Position numbers and translations under genes: made by a program. Shown here piece after piece: positions 36,421 to 44,407 of a DNA stretch of 64,000 nucleotides. The first letter of the stretch is position 1; every line of letters begins with the position of its first letter. Below the pieces are notes generated by a model, which was given only the letters and a program-made list of their open reading frames with translations, was not told where the DNA came from and made no database searches. The stretch covers positions 1-64,000 of the forward strand of contig NZ_JAFEUP010000003.1 of the NCBI RefSeq assembly GCF_016901015.1. The letters are read 5' to 3'. The DNA comes from Zestomonas insulae. Its GTDB lineage: Bacteria; Pseudomonadota; Gammaproteobacteria; Pseudomonadales; Pseudomonadaceae.

Positions 36421-37305
36421 TCAGTCGAAGAAGGCAAAAAAACGGGCTTCAACGCTGACGCGCGGAATGGCCTGATCAGTTGCGGACGGATCGTCGAACG
36501 CGGTATGCATCGCATTCATCGAGTGCGGAATGTCACTGTCGAACCCTTTGAAGATGAGCAAATCCTCGGGCTCCATGTCGGACAGGTAGTACCACTGGTG
36601 CGCCGGATTGGCCAGGCAGAGGCGGGATTCAAAAAACGCTCCCGGTTTGTCCCGAGGACCGATCACGGAGTCCATGACAACTGCATCGGTACCCGAAGCA
36701 CTACGCCCATCACAGATAGCTAAAGTGCTGTCCTGAGGCGGACCGGAAATCACACGCCATGTTTGGAACACCATGAAGCGTCGGTAGGGTTTGATATCGA
36801 TCCCGGTTTCTTCCAGCGACCAGCGCAGGAATTTGTTGGCCGAGTCCTCAGTGAAATCGAGGTGGACGAAGGTCGCAGGTGTGGCCCAGGACTTTTTCTT
36901 GGCGCGGTTGGACGTGCGAACGAGTAAACCGCTGGTTTGTGCGATTACCTCACGAGCGCCAGTCAGCTGCTGGAGATAGGCGGCAATTTCGCTCTGGTAG
37001 ACCTCGTTAATCTCACTGTGCACGCCTTGGAGCGTGAGGTTCTGGTCGCGAAGCTCGGGGCGGGCGGCGGCTTCACTGGAGTGGCGCACGTACGCGAACC
37101 CGTGGGTATCGAGATTGAAGGTGTCGCGTACTTTTCGTACATCGCGAATTTGAACGGTGCTGGGTACGAAGGCGATATTCATTTTGTCGGGTTCGACAGT
37201 ATCGAATACGGCACGTCCAGAAATCTCGCCAGCGTAGTTTACTTCCGCGGTGACAAACGGGAGTGTTTCGACGATGTCGGATTGCTTCGCGGCTAGGTTG
37301 GTCAT
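36421..37305 (-). CDS. CmcJ/NvfI-type non-haem iron oxygenase, paralogue 3
   Basis: A 294-residue protein preceded by AGGAG. Likely iron ligands are His148-x-Asp150 (VHLDFTEDS) and His268 (MNAMHTAFDD), with the C-terminal PRVSVEARFFAFFD carrying the candidate 2-oxoglutarate arginine. It shares long segments with paralogue 1 at 14848 (YRR, WRVI, PPQD, LAICDGRS, IFKGFDSD, MNAMHTAFDD). It lies in an operon with an FAD monooxygenase, a SnoaL-like protein and SDRs, so it probably acts near a hydroxylated aromatic intermediate. Confidence 0.77.
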   Translation of the reverse strand: MTNLAAKQSDIVETLPFVTAEVNYAGEISGRAVFDTVEPDKMNIAFVPSTVQIRDVRKVRDTFNLDTHGFAYVRHSSEAAARPELRDQNLTLQGVHSEINEVYQSEIAAYLQQLTGAREVIAQTSGLLVRTSNRAKKKSWATPATFVHLDFTEDSANKFLRWSLEETGIDIKPYRRFMVFQTWRVISGPPQDSTLAICDGRSASGTDAVVMDSVIGPRDKPGAFFESRLCLANPAHQWYYLSDMEPEDLLIFKGFDSDIPHSMNAMHTAFDDPSATDQAIPRVSVEARFFAFFD

Positions 37306-37355
37306 GATCTAGCTCCTCTTACTTGTTCTTATTCATTGATACGGCTGCAGGCGAT

Positions 37356-37730
37356 TCAAAAAAACGCGGCTACGACCGGGGCGCTGTCCACGTACTCACG
37401 GGACTCAGAGATCTTTCCGTCGCGAATCACAAACATGAAGTGGTACTGATTCTTGTACTGGCGGCCAGTAGTGGTTTCGGCCTGGGCCTCGACCTCAACG
37501 GACACCCGATCTGCTTCCGCGGTGATACTGACGACCTTGCTGGAAAAGCTGCTCATCAATGTGCCGAGTTGCTTGAACTGCTCCCGCAGCTGTTCTTTGT
37601 TATGAGTGCCTGCCATGGGGTGCCAGAAGGTCGCGTCGTCTGCCGCCAGGTTCAAGGCAGCATCGATATCGCCTGCGGCAACGAGCTCCATGTAATTCAG
37701 AATCAGCGCCTTGTTGTTGTCGGTGCTCAT
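37356..37730 (-). CDS. SnoaL/NTF2-like protein
   Basis: A 124-residue NTF2-fold protein from ATG 37730, which has a GGAG site; the frame continues upstream into the monooxygenase gene. Motifs include ALILNYMELVAAGDIDAALNLAADDATFWHPMAG and the terminal strand YHFMFVIRDGKISESREYVDS. Such proteins act as isomerases, hydratases, cyclases or small subunits. It is 10 bp downstream of the FAD monooxygenase, so it may process that enzyme's product. Confidence 0.78.
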   Translation of the reverse strand: MSTDNNKALILNYMELVAAGDIDAALNLAADDATFWHPMAGTHNKEQLREQFKQLGTLMSSFSSKVVSITAEADRVSVEVEAQAETTTGRQYKNQYHFMFVIRDGKISESREYVDSAPVVAAFF

Positions 37731-37740
37731 GGAGTGCTCC

Positions 37741-38937
37741 TTAGAAGTAGCGATTGGGGACGGAGGGCTGCGTTTCGAGTTGGCGCGAGAACAGCAGCCG
37801 CTCGAGTCGGAAGTCCTTGTCACTGGCAAGGCGACGCAAACGCACAAGATCTTCCTCAAGGCGTTTAGGGTCATCGGAGTGATAGATCAGGCGCTTGTTC
37901 TCGCTGGCCTGTGGCGAAGCGATCTTCAGGAATTTTTCCTTACGCTCTTCGGCCCATTGATCAAGGACGCTTTCATCAGCGTCACCACGCATGACGGCGG
38001 TCAGCGTTGGGTAGAGTGCATAGGCATCAAAAAGCCCGGAGGTTAGGCCCAGGCCGCCGGTGGGGTTGGTCGCGTGGGCAGCGTCGCCCGCCAGGATGAC
38101 TCGACCGACTCGGAAACGCTCAGCGGCGCGTTGGTGCATGCGATAGGGGGAGTACTGCACCAACTCGTAATTCGTGACGCCAGGCAAGATCACCTTGAAG
38201 AATTCAGGCATGCGCTCGAGCACTTTGTCTTCCGGCAGATCGGCGCTCTCGCAGTAGGTGCACCGCCACAGTCCCGTGTCATCGATCTTGGCGATGATCG
38301 CGCCATACTTTGAGTCGATCATGAGGGTGGAGCGCGCATAGCCGTGCTTCTCAAAATCGTAACGGATGTTGGTCGCTACAAATCGCTCCGGCCAGGTAAT
38401 CCCCTCGAACTCGATATCCAGCAACTCGCGCACCCGGCTGCGAGCCCCGTCAGCGGCGACGACCCTGTCTGCGGTGAAAGTACGAGACTGTCCGTCTTGC
38501 TCAGCGGTCAAAGTTACGGATTTCTCGTCTTGCTGAAGGCCTACCACCTTCGTATTCCAAATTACCTGTGCATTAGGCAGGCGAAGGAGATGCGCGAGGG
38601 CTACTTCAGCAAGTTTGTCCTGCCCAAGGTGCAGGTTGTAGGCATACGGGGTATGCGGTTCGAGATCTTTGAGGCTCCATTCGATCTTCTCGCGCGTTCC
38701 GAATACTAGGTAGCAGTAGTCCTGTTTTCTGAAGCCAAGCTTTTCCGCATCCTCACGGATGCCCAGGCGGTCTAGCCCGGCCACTACCGACCAGTGGTAG
38801 ACCATCGCTCGCGGGGAATTGACGATGGCGGGTTCGCGCTCGATGACGGTGACGTCCACGCCGGATTTTGCGAGGCCCAGCGCAGTGATTAGTCCGGTAG
38901 GGCCAGCGCCTACGACGATTACTTTGCTTTCCGACAT
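37741..38937 (-). CDS. FAD-dependent aromatic monooxygenase (paralogue of 214-1404)
   Basis: A 398-residue class A flavoprotein hydroxylase with VVGAGPTG, AADGARS, and LAGDAAHATNPTGGLGLTSG. By eye it is about half identical to the enzyme at 214-1404. Keeping two copies under the same regulon suggests two related substrates, for example vanillate- and syringate-like acids; that is a guess. It is second in the operon, 61 bp after the hydrolase gene. Confidence 0.86.
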   Translation of the reverse strand: MSESKVIVVGAGPTGLITALGLAKSGVDVTVIEREPAIVNSPRAMVYHWSVVAGLDRLGIREDAEKLGFRKQDYCYLVFGTREKIEWSLKDLEPHTPYAYNLHLGQDKLAEVALAHLLRLPNAQVIWNTKVVGLQQDEKSVTLTAEQDGQSRTFTADRVVAADGARSRVRELLDIEFEGITWPERFVATNIRYDFEKHGYARSTLMIDSKYGAIIAKIDDTGLWRCTYCESADLPEDKVLERMPEFFKVILPGVTNYELVQYSPYRMHQRAAERFRVGRVILAGDAAHATNPTGGLGLTSGLFDAYALYPTLTAVMRGDADESVLDQWAEERKEKFLKIASPQASENKRLIYHSDDPKRLEEDLVRLRRLASDKDFRLERLLFSRQLETQPSVPNRYF

Positions 38938-38998
38938 ACCAAGTATCTCCGATTCGGGGTGGCCGCCTCGGTGGACGGCCAGAGGTGTAGGCGTGGTG

Positions 38999-40081
38999 TC
39001 ACTGCACGTTTTCGGCTATCCAGGATTCGAGTAAGGCAGCGATCGAATCGCTGTTCTTCTCGAGCATCATGGCGTGACCATTTCCAGTAATGCCGGCGTT
39101 CTCGAGGCGGAGGTGCTCCACAGATGCACCGGCCTGCCTGAGGAAGTCGACCGTGCCGTGGTTGTCCATTGCCATCCATGAGGCCGGAGCCGTTACGACG
39201 ACGATTGGATAGCCTTGCAGGTTCGGCAGTTGTCGGGCGGGCTCTTGCTGAACCTGGCACGGGACGCAACCTGGCGACGCTGGACGTTCCTCGCGTGCAA
39301 TTTCTGACGGCGATGCCGCAGGTGGGTCGAAGGTCAGCGGCGCTGCAGTGATTCCCCAGTCGAGACTGCCGTTGGGCCGTTGTGCGAAGGGAGGTCCCAG
39401 CGGTTCGATGGCGATGATGGCTTTGACCAACGCTGGACGCTCATCCGCCATCACCCAGCCACAGGGGCCTCCTGCTGAGTGAGTAAGCAAAATGGCTGGG
39501 CCGATCAGATCAAGGAGCTCCCCTCCTGCTTTGCGCATGAGGGAATGCACGATGGGCATGGCTGGGGACGGGCCAGCGCTGGCAGTGAACTGGTCCAGCG
39601 CGGGGTCGCCAATGGTGCCGTCGCCCGGCCATTCAGTCTGCAGGGCTGACCCAGGCCAGGCCATCGGGCCTTTTGCAGGAGCTGAGAAGAAGTTAGACAA
39701 GAACTCGTAAGTTGGAGGCGGGCTCATCGCACCGAGCAAGTCTGGGTGAAATGGAGAGCGCCCGTGCCCTGGTCGGTCCACAACGTATACCGCATAACCC
39801 TGTTGGACGAACCAGTGTGCCCACCCTGGACGGCCGTCAGCCGTTTGCAGGTAATCCAGCCCCTGCCCGCCGCCGCCGTGAATCATCACCAGAGGAGTTT
39901 CATGTTGAAGCTCGGCGGGTATCCAGTACTCGACATACATTTGGCCTGCCGCGCAAGTTCCGGCAGGCGTGCTCACCCTATCGATGCCGACCCAGAAGCT
40001 TCCTTGAGCCGCTAGGCTCAGGACCGCTTTGGACGCGGCGTGAAGGTCCTTGGGATTGAGTGACCTAACACGATTGCTCAT
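38999..40081 (-). CDS. Alpha/beta hydrolase (esterase)
   Basis: A 360-residue protein from ATG 40081 (AGGG upstream; in-frame ATGs at 40111 and 40147 lack sites). It has the oxyanion segment MIHGGGGQGLDY, RPGHGRS, the nucleophile elbow LTHSAGGP and a C-terminal NGHAMMLE histidine, so the Ser-Asp-His set is probably complete. It is first in the six-gene operon and divergent from the CitE-like lyase. It may hydrolyse an ester or a C-C bond of a side chain or ring-cleavage product. Confidence 0.8.
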   Translation of the reverse strand: MSNRVRSLNPKDLHAASKAVLSLAAQGSFWVGIDRVSTPAGTCAAGQMYVEYWIPAELQHETPLVMIHGGGGQGLDYLQTADGRPGWAHWFVQQGYAVYVVDRPGHGRSPFHPDLLGAMSPPPTYEFLSNFFSAPAKGPMAWPGSALQTEWPGDGTIGDPALDQFTASAGPSPAMPIVHSLMRKAGGELLDLIGPAILLTHSAGGPCGWVMADERPALVKAIIAIEPLGPPFAQRPNGSLDWGITAAPLTFDPPAASPSEIAREERPASPGCVPCQVQQEPARQLPNLQGYPIVVVTAPASWMAMDNHGTVDFLRQAGASVEHLRLENAGITGNGHAMMLEKNSDSIAALLESWIAENVQ

Positions 40082-40187
40082 GTGTTTCGCCCTGTTCTTG
40101 TGATTGTTCATATAGGAGCTAGGAGCGGTGGAGTCGCATGGACTCATATGCCTCTATCTAAGGGGTAATGACCTCACAATGTCAATA

Positions 40188-40199
40188 TGTTGCGTACAA
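40188..40199. promoter_or_regulatory. Weak GntR-type operator upstream of the hydrolase operon
   Basis: TGTTGCGTACAA (9/12); on the minus strand it reads TTGTACGCAACA. It lies just upstream of a minus-strand TTGACA, so the layout resembles the DUF1302 promoter. Confidence 0.4.
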
Positions 40200-40310
40200 C
40201 TATTACGCTATTTGCGCACGGATCAGGCCTTCGCTGCGCTGTGATGAGTTTGGGTAATTTCATATAAGTCATTGTTATAAATAGAGTATTTTTTTTTATT
40301 TAGATTTTCG

Positions 40311-40352
40311 TTGACGCGATTTCGCATGATTTGTGATATTTGTACGTACAAA
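40311..40352 (+). promoter_or_regulatory. Promoter and perfect GntR-type operator of the CitE-like lyase gene
   Basis: TTGACG (40311-40316) and TGATAT (40334-40339) are 17 bp apart and are followed directly by the perfect 14-bp palindrome TTTGTACGTACAAA (40339-40352). The operator covers the expected transcription start. Confidence 0.7.
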
Positions 40353-40365
40353 CAGCGAGGTCGTG

Positions 40366-41238
40366 ATGATCAGATCAATGCTTTTCGCGCCGGGCAATCA
40401 CCTGCGCCGTACTCAAAAAGCCTTCACGCTGGGAGCGGATGCGGTGGTCCTGGATCTGGAGGATGCCTGCCCGCTGGCGGAGAAGGTCGCTGCGCGGCAA
40501 ATGGTCGTTGATGCATTAATGCAGCCCAGAGGGTGCCTGGGTTATGTGCGCATCAACTCACTAGAAACTGAGTTTGCCTATGGGGACATTCAGTCTGTAG
40601 TCCGGCCGGGCGTCGATGGCTTGATGCTGACCAAGGTTGAGAGCGCCGAGCAGTTGCGGCAAGTGGATTGGGTCATTGGGCAGTTGGAGCGAGAGCGGCA
40701 GATGCCGGTCGGTGGCTTCGATCTGGTGCCACTCGTTGAAACGGCGAAAGGGTTCGCTTCGATATTTCAGATTGCTGCGGCGTGCCCTCGCGTGAAGCGT
40801 TTGGCGGTCGGCTCAGGTGACCTCACCTACGACATAGGAGTGGAGCAGACCGCGGGTGAGGAGGAGCTCCTTTATTACCGGAGCTTGGCGGTGCATGCGT
40901 CACGCTCTGCAGGGATTGAGGCGCCAATTGATGCCGCTTGGTTGCGGGTCGAAGATCCAGACGGTTATCGGCTCGCGGTAGAACGCACGCGGATGCATGG
41001 CTTTCAAGGGCGCCTTTGCATTCATCCAAACCAGGTGGAGCTGGCTAACGCAGCCATGACACCTTCTGAGCAAGTCGTTGACCAGGCGCGTCGAATTGAC
41101 GATGCCTTTCGCCAGGCTGAGTCGCAGGGCCTGGCGGCCATTCAGGTTGACGGCCTATTAGTTGATTACCCGATTGCCTACCGGGCCAGAAGAGTGCTTG
41201 CGCTGGCGACGCGCATTGGCACCCTCGAGGCGCAGTAG
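40366..41238 (+). CDS. HpcH/HpaI-family CitE-like lyase
   Basis: A 290-residue TIM-barrel protein from ATG 40366 (GAGG upstream). It has the CitE signatures RSMLFAPGNHLRRTQKA, ADAVVLDLEDACP (metal-binding aspartate/glutamate), YVRINSLE, PLVETAKGF and the GRLCIHPNQV C-terminal loop. Relatives cleave or make beta-hydroxyacyl-CoA such as citramalyl-CoA or malyl-CoA. With the MaoC hydratase, CoA-transferases and acyl-CoA dehydrogenase it would complete a CoA route ending in acetyl-CoA plus an oxo acid or aldehyde. Confidence 0.86.
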   Translation: MIRSMLFAPGNHLRRTQKAFTLGADAVVLDLEDACPLAEKVAARQMVVDALMQPRGCLGYVRINSLETEFAYGDIQSVVRPGVDGLMLTKVESAEQLRQVDWVIGQLERERQMPVGGFDLVPLVETAKGFASIFQIAAACPRVKRLAVGSGDLTYDIGVEQTAGEEELLYYRSLAVHASRSAGIEAPIDAAWLRVEDPDGYRLAVERTRMHGFQGRLCIHPNQVELANAAMTPSEQVVDQARRIDDAFRQAESQGLAAIQVDGLLVDYPIAYRARRVLALATRIGTLEAQ

Positions 41239-41262
41239 AGTTAACCGAGCTTGTCACCTTTT

Positions 41263-41301
41263 GGGGGTGGTGCCGAACCAAGGCGCTGCCCCCTTTTTTT
41301 T
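41263..41301 (+). terminator. Intrinsic terminator after the CitE-like gene
   Basis: GGGGG / CCCCC with an inner GGTGCC / GGCGCT stem and then eight T residues. This is a strong plus-strand terminator. Confidence 0.85.
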
Positions 41302-41383
41302 GCCTCCCATATCTCATCCGTACAAATACGTGTGAGTTGTCCTTCGCCTGAACGCCTGGTTTTGCCATTTGTCTAGAAAACAA

Positions 41384-41423
41384 TTGACATGTTTGCTGGC
41401 CAGGTTCTAAGTTGTGCGTACAA
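41384..41423 (+). promoter_or_regulatory. Promoter and GntR-type operator of the maleylacetate reductase operon
   Basis: TTGACA (41384-41389) and TAAGTT (41408-41413) are 18 bp apart, and TTGTGCGTACAA (41412-41423; 11/12) starts at the -10. A half site, CCGTACAA, lies upstream at 41318-41325. Confidence 0.65.
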
Positions 41424-41504
41424 ATATTTCCTATCGGTTTGAGCGCTCAAAAGATGATCCACGGGCGTTCTCCGGTGGGGCAAAGCTTTAGCTAGGAGAG
41501 ATGC

Positions 41505-42560
41505 ATGCAGCCATTTGTTTACAACGCCTTGCCATCGCGAGTGGTTTTTGGTTTTGGCACTCTTGCCCAGGTTGCCGAGGAAGTTCGTGCGTTGGGATGT
41601 TCCAAAGCTCTGGTTCTGACTACTCCCCAGCAGCGGGCGTCAGGCGAAGCACTGGTGCGTCAGCTCGGGGACCTGGCCGTGGGGTTGTATGACAACGCCA
41701 CCATGCACACCCCTGTGGAGGTCACGCGAGAGGCCTTGGCAGTAGTGGAAAGCGTGGGCGCTGATTGCGTGGTCGCCCTAGGCGGTGGATCCACCATTGG
41801 GCTAGGCAAGGCAATTGCGCTGCATACCGACTTGCCGCAAGTCGTCATCCCCACGACCTACGCTGGCTCTGAAGCTACCCCGATCATTGGCCAGACCGAA
41901 AATGGCTTGAAGACCACGCAACGCACTCTGAAGGTGCTGCCAGAAGTCATCATCTACGACGTGGATCTGACATTAAGTCTGCCGGCGCAGATGACGGTGA
42001 CCAGCGGGATGAATGCCATCGCTCATGCGGTCGAGGCGCTGTATTCGAAAGATGCCAACCCTCTGATCTCTATGCTGGCCGAACAAGGTATCGCTGCTAT
42101 CGGTCGAGCCCTGCCGCGCATCCACGCGAATCCCGAGGACAGGGAGGCACGGTCCGATGCGCTCTTCGGTGCTTGGGCTTGCGGTGTTTGCCTCGGGGCG
42201 GTCGGCATGTCCATCCATCACAAGTTGTGCCACACCTTGGGGGGCAGCTTTGACCTGCCGCATGCAGAAACTCACACCGTGGTTCTGCCTCACGCTGTTG
42301 CCTACAACACCGATGCTGCGCCCGAGGCGATGGCTCGTATCGCTCGTGCGCTGGGTGCTGAAACCGCGGCTCGCGGAATCTTTGATCTGGCAGCCAAGCA
42401 CGGTGCTCCGATCCGACTTGCCGACATTGGCATGAAGGAAGCGGACATCTCTCGAGCCGTCGAGATCGCTTGCTCCTCGCCGTATTGGAACCCCCGCCCG
42501 ATTGAACCAGCGGCAATTCGTCAGTTGCTTGATAACGCCTTCTCCGGCACCCGTCCCTGA
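41505..42560 (+). CDS. Maleylacetate reductase
   Basis: A 351-residue iron-alcohol-dehydrogenase-like protein. FVYNALPSRVVFGFGTL at the N-terminus, ALGGGSTIGLGKAIAL, IPTTYAGSEATPIIGQTE and SIHHKLCHTLGGSFDLPHAETHTVVLPHAVAYN are hallmarks of TfdF/MacA-type maleylacetate reductases. It reduces maleylacetate to 3-oxoadipate with NAD(P)H, the common step after hydroxyquinol or hydroquinone cleavage. It is first in an operon with a PcpA-like dioxygenase and a carboxylesterase. Confidence 0.93.
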   Translation: MQPFVYNALPSRVVFGFGTLAQVAEEVRALGCSKALVLTTPQQRASGEALVRQLGDLAVGLYDNATMHTPVEVTREALAVVESVGADCVVALGGGSTIGLGKAIALHTDLPQVVIPTTYAGSEATPIIGQTENGLKTTQRTLKVLPEVIIYDVDLTLSLPAQMTVTSGMNAIAHAVEALYSKDANPLISMLAEQGIAAIGRALPRIHANPEDREARSDALFGAWACGVCLGAVGMSIHHKLCHTLGGSFDLPHAETHTVVLPHAVAYNTDAAPEAMARIARALGAETAARGIFDLAAKHGAPIRLADIGMKEADISRAVEIACSSPYWNPRPIEPAAIRQLLDNAFSGTRP

Positions 42561-42593
42561 CTACGTTCGAAAATCTAACAAGAGGAGAACGCC

Positions 42594-43550
42594 ATGAAGC
42601 TCAACCCGCACATTCAGCGTCATCACCACATCACCCTCAACGTCGGCGGTGCGCAGGAGGATTACGACTTCCACACCAAGGTTCTAGGGCTAAAGAGCGT
42701 TAAGAAGACCGGGCTTTATGACGGGGAGGACCCAATCTACCACCTGTATTACGGAAACGATTTGGGTGAAGAGAGCACGTTGATTACTTGCTTCCCGTTC
42801 CGCCAGTCCGGCCGTAAGGCGCGACCAGGCAGTGGCCAGATCAAGACCCTCGCACTATCAGTTCCGGAGTCTTCCCTGGTGTTCTGGGCCAAGCATCTGG
42901 AGAGCCATGGCTTTAAGCCCGAGTACCAGGAGCGATTCGGAGAAAAGCTTCTGCACTTCGCGCACCCGTGTGGCATCTGCTACGAGTTGGTCGGCATTTC
43001 CGACGATGATCGGAAGCCGTACTCCAACGGAGTAGTTCCTGAAGGCTTTGGTATTCGCGGCACTCATGGCATCACGGTGTCAGTGCGTGATCTGGAGAAC
43101 TCGGCTGAGTTCATGCATTACGGTTGGAGCGGCTCGCTCAAGAATACTGACGGTATTTTTAGCCGCTATGAGGTCGGCAAAGGTGGCAGTGGCACGATCA
43201 TCGATTTCGAGCTTGATTCGGATCTGCCTCAGGGCTCGTGGTCGTACGGCGAAGGCGTTGTGCATCACTGCGCTTTTGAGGTGAGCGACTTGGATATCCA
43301 GCGTGACGTCAAGCTTCACCTAGAGGGGCTGGGTTACACCGACGTCTCTGATCGCAAGGATCGGGGGTATTTCGACTCCGTGTATGTGCGTACGCCGGGT
43401 GGCGCTTTGTTCGAGGCGACCGTTTCCAAGCCCAAAGGCTTCTTGGTGGACGAATCCTATGAGGATCTGGGTAAGACTATCCAGGTGCCGCCACAGATGG
43501 CTGCTCGTGCAGAGGAAATTGCCGCCTATCTCGAACCTCTGAAGTACTGA
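42594..43550 (+). CDS. PcpA/LinE-like hydroquinone ring-cleavage dioxygenase
   Basis: A 318-residue two-module VOC dioxygenase with a long AAGAGGAGAA site. HHHITLN, YDGEDPIYHLYYGN, FPFRQSG, GVVHHCAFEVSDLD and YVRTPGGALFEATV match LinE and PcpA over the full length. Probable Fe(II) ligands are His11 or 12, His225 and Glu274, near the PcpA positions (His11, His227, Glu276 from memory). PcpA prefers 2,6-disubstituted hydroquinones and opens the ring beside a substituted carbon. A methoxy- or dimethoxyhydroquinone would then give a methyl ester. Confidence 0.9.
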   Translation: MKLNPHIQRHHHITLNVGGAQEDYDFHTKVLGLKSVKKTGLYDGEDPIYHLYYGNDLGEESTLITCFPFRQSGRKARPGSGQIKTLALSVPESSLVFWAKHLESHGFKPEYQERFGEKLLHFAHPCGICYELVGISDDDRKPYSNGVVPEGFGIRGTHGITVSVRDLENSAEFMHYGWSGSLKNTDGIFSRYEVGKGGSGTIIDFELDSDLPQGSWSYGEGVVHHCAFEVSDLDIQRDVKLHLEGLGYTDVSDRKDRGYFDSVYVRTPGGALFEATVSKPKGFLVDESYEDLGKTIQVPPQMAARAEEIAAYLEPLKY

Positions 43551-43561
43551 GGGGAAAGCTG

Positions 43562-44206
43562 ATGAGCGAAAATGTTCATATGCTTCCGCCGCTCCACACC
43601 TTGGGCCCAGCGCCCGAGGCTGTCGGGGCGGCGGCGATCCTCATTCATGGCCGCACCCAATCTCCTGCGGACATGTTCGCGATTGCGGATCGTCTGGATT
43701 TCCCCAATCTGCCTTACGTGGCGGTAGAGGCTGCCGGTAACTCTTGGTATCCGGACAAGTTCATGGCCCCGCTGGCCAACAACCAGCCATTCCTTGATTT
43801 TGCCTTGGAGCGCATCGAGTCGCTGGTAGCCCAGCTCGAAGCGATTGGGATTCCGCGGTCTCGGATTATCCTGCTTGGCTTTTCGCAGGGTGCCTGCCTG
43901 GCTTGCGAGTACGTGCATCGGCACCCAACACGTTGGGGCGGGCTTATTGCCTACACCGGTGGTTTGATTGGGCCAGCGGGTATGTCTTGGTTGACGCCCA
44001 AGGCATTGGCTGGAACACCTGTACTTCTTGCTAATAGCGACGACGACGTGTGGGTGCCGTTGGGCCGCACCCAGGAGAGCGCCACCGTTTTCGAGCGTAT
44101 GGGAGCGGATGTGCACCTAGTCGTCTATCCGGGCATGGGGCATCTCGTAAATGAGGACGAGATTGCGCTGGGTAGGGGGCTAATCCAGAAGCTCTTGGCC
44201 AACTAG
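43562..44206 (+). CDS. Carboxylesterase/phospholipase-family hydrolase
   Basis: A 214-residue small alpha/beta hydrolase with ILIHGRTQSP (oxyanion loop), nucleophile elbow GFSQGACL, an aspartate in NSDDDVWVP and the catalytic histidine in YPGMGHLV. It starts 11 bp after the dioxygenase stop. Family members act on short carboxyl esters. The natural guess is hydrolysis of the methyl ester released by the PcpA-like enzyme. Confidence 0.85.
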   Translation: MSENVHMLPPLHTLGPAPEAVGAAAILIHGRTQSPADMFAIADRLDFPNLPYVAVEAAGNSWYPDKFMAPLANNQPFLDFALERIESLVAQLEAIGIPRSRIILLGFSQGACLACEYVHRHPTRWGGLIAYTGGLIGPAGMSWLTPKALAGTPVLLANSDDDVWVPLGRTQESATVFERMGADVHLVVYPGMGHLVNEDEIALGRGLIQKLLAN

Positions 44207-44407
44207 GTAATCGCGGTACCCCAGCAGGCGCTCCCGCTACGCACGCCCGTCTTCGTGTTGTGGTCAGAGAGCGTTTTGTCCTTCGATGGTTATGGCCCCA
44301 CTGAAGGGAGCGCCTGTGGCGTGTTGTAGATGTTCGGCACTCTGACGAAACCGTGAGTTGATGCCGAGTGCATCAGGATGCCTGCGTAGCGAAATAAGGA
44401 TAAGAAT

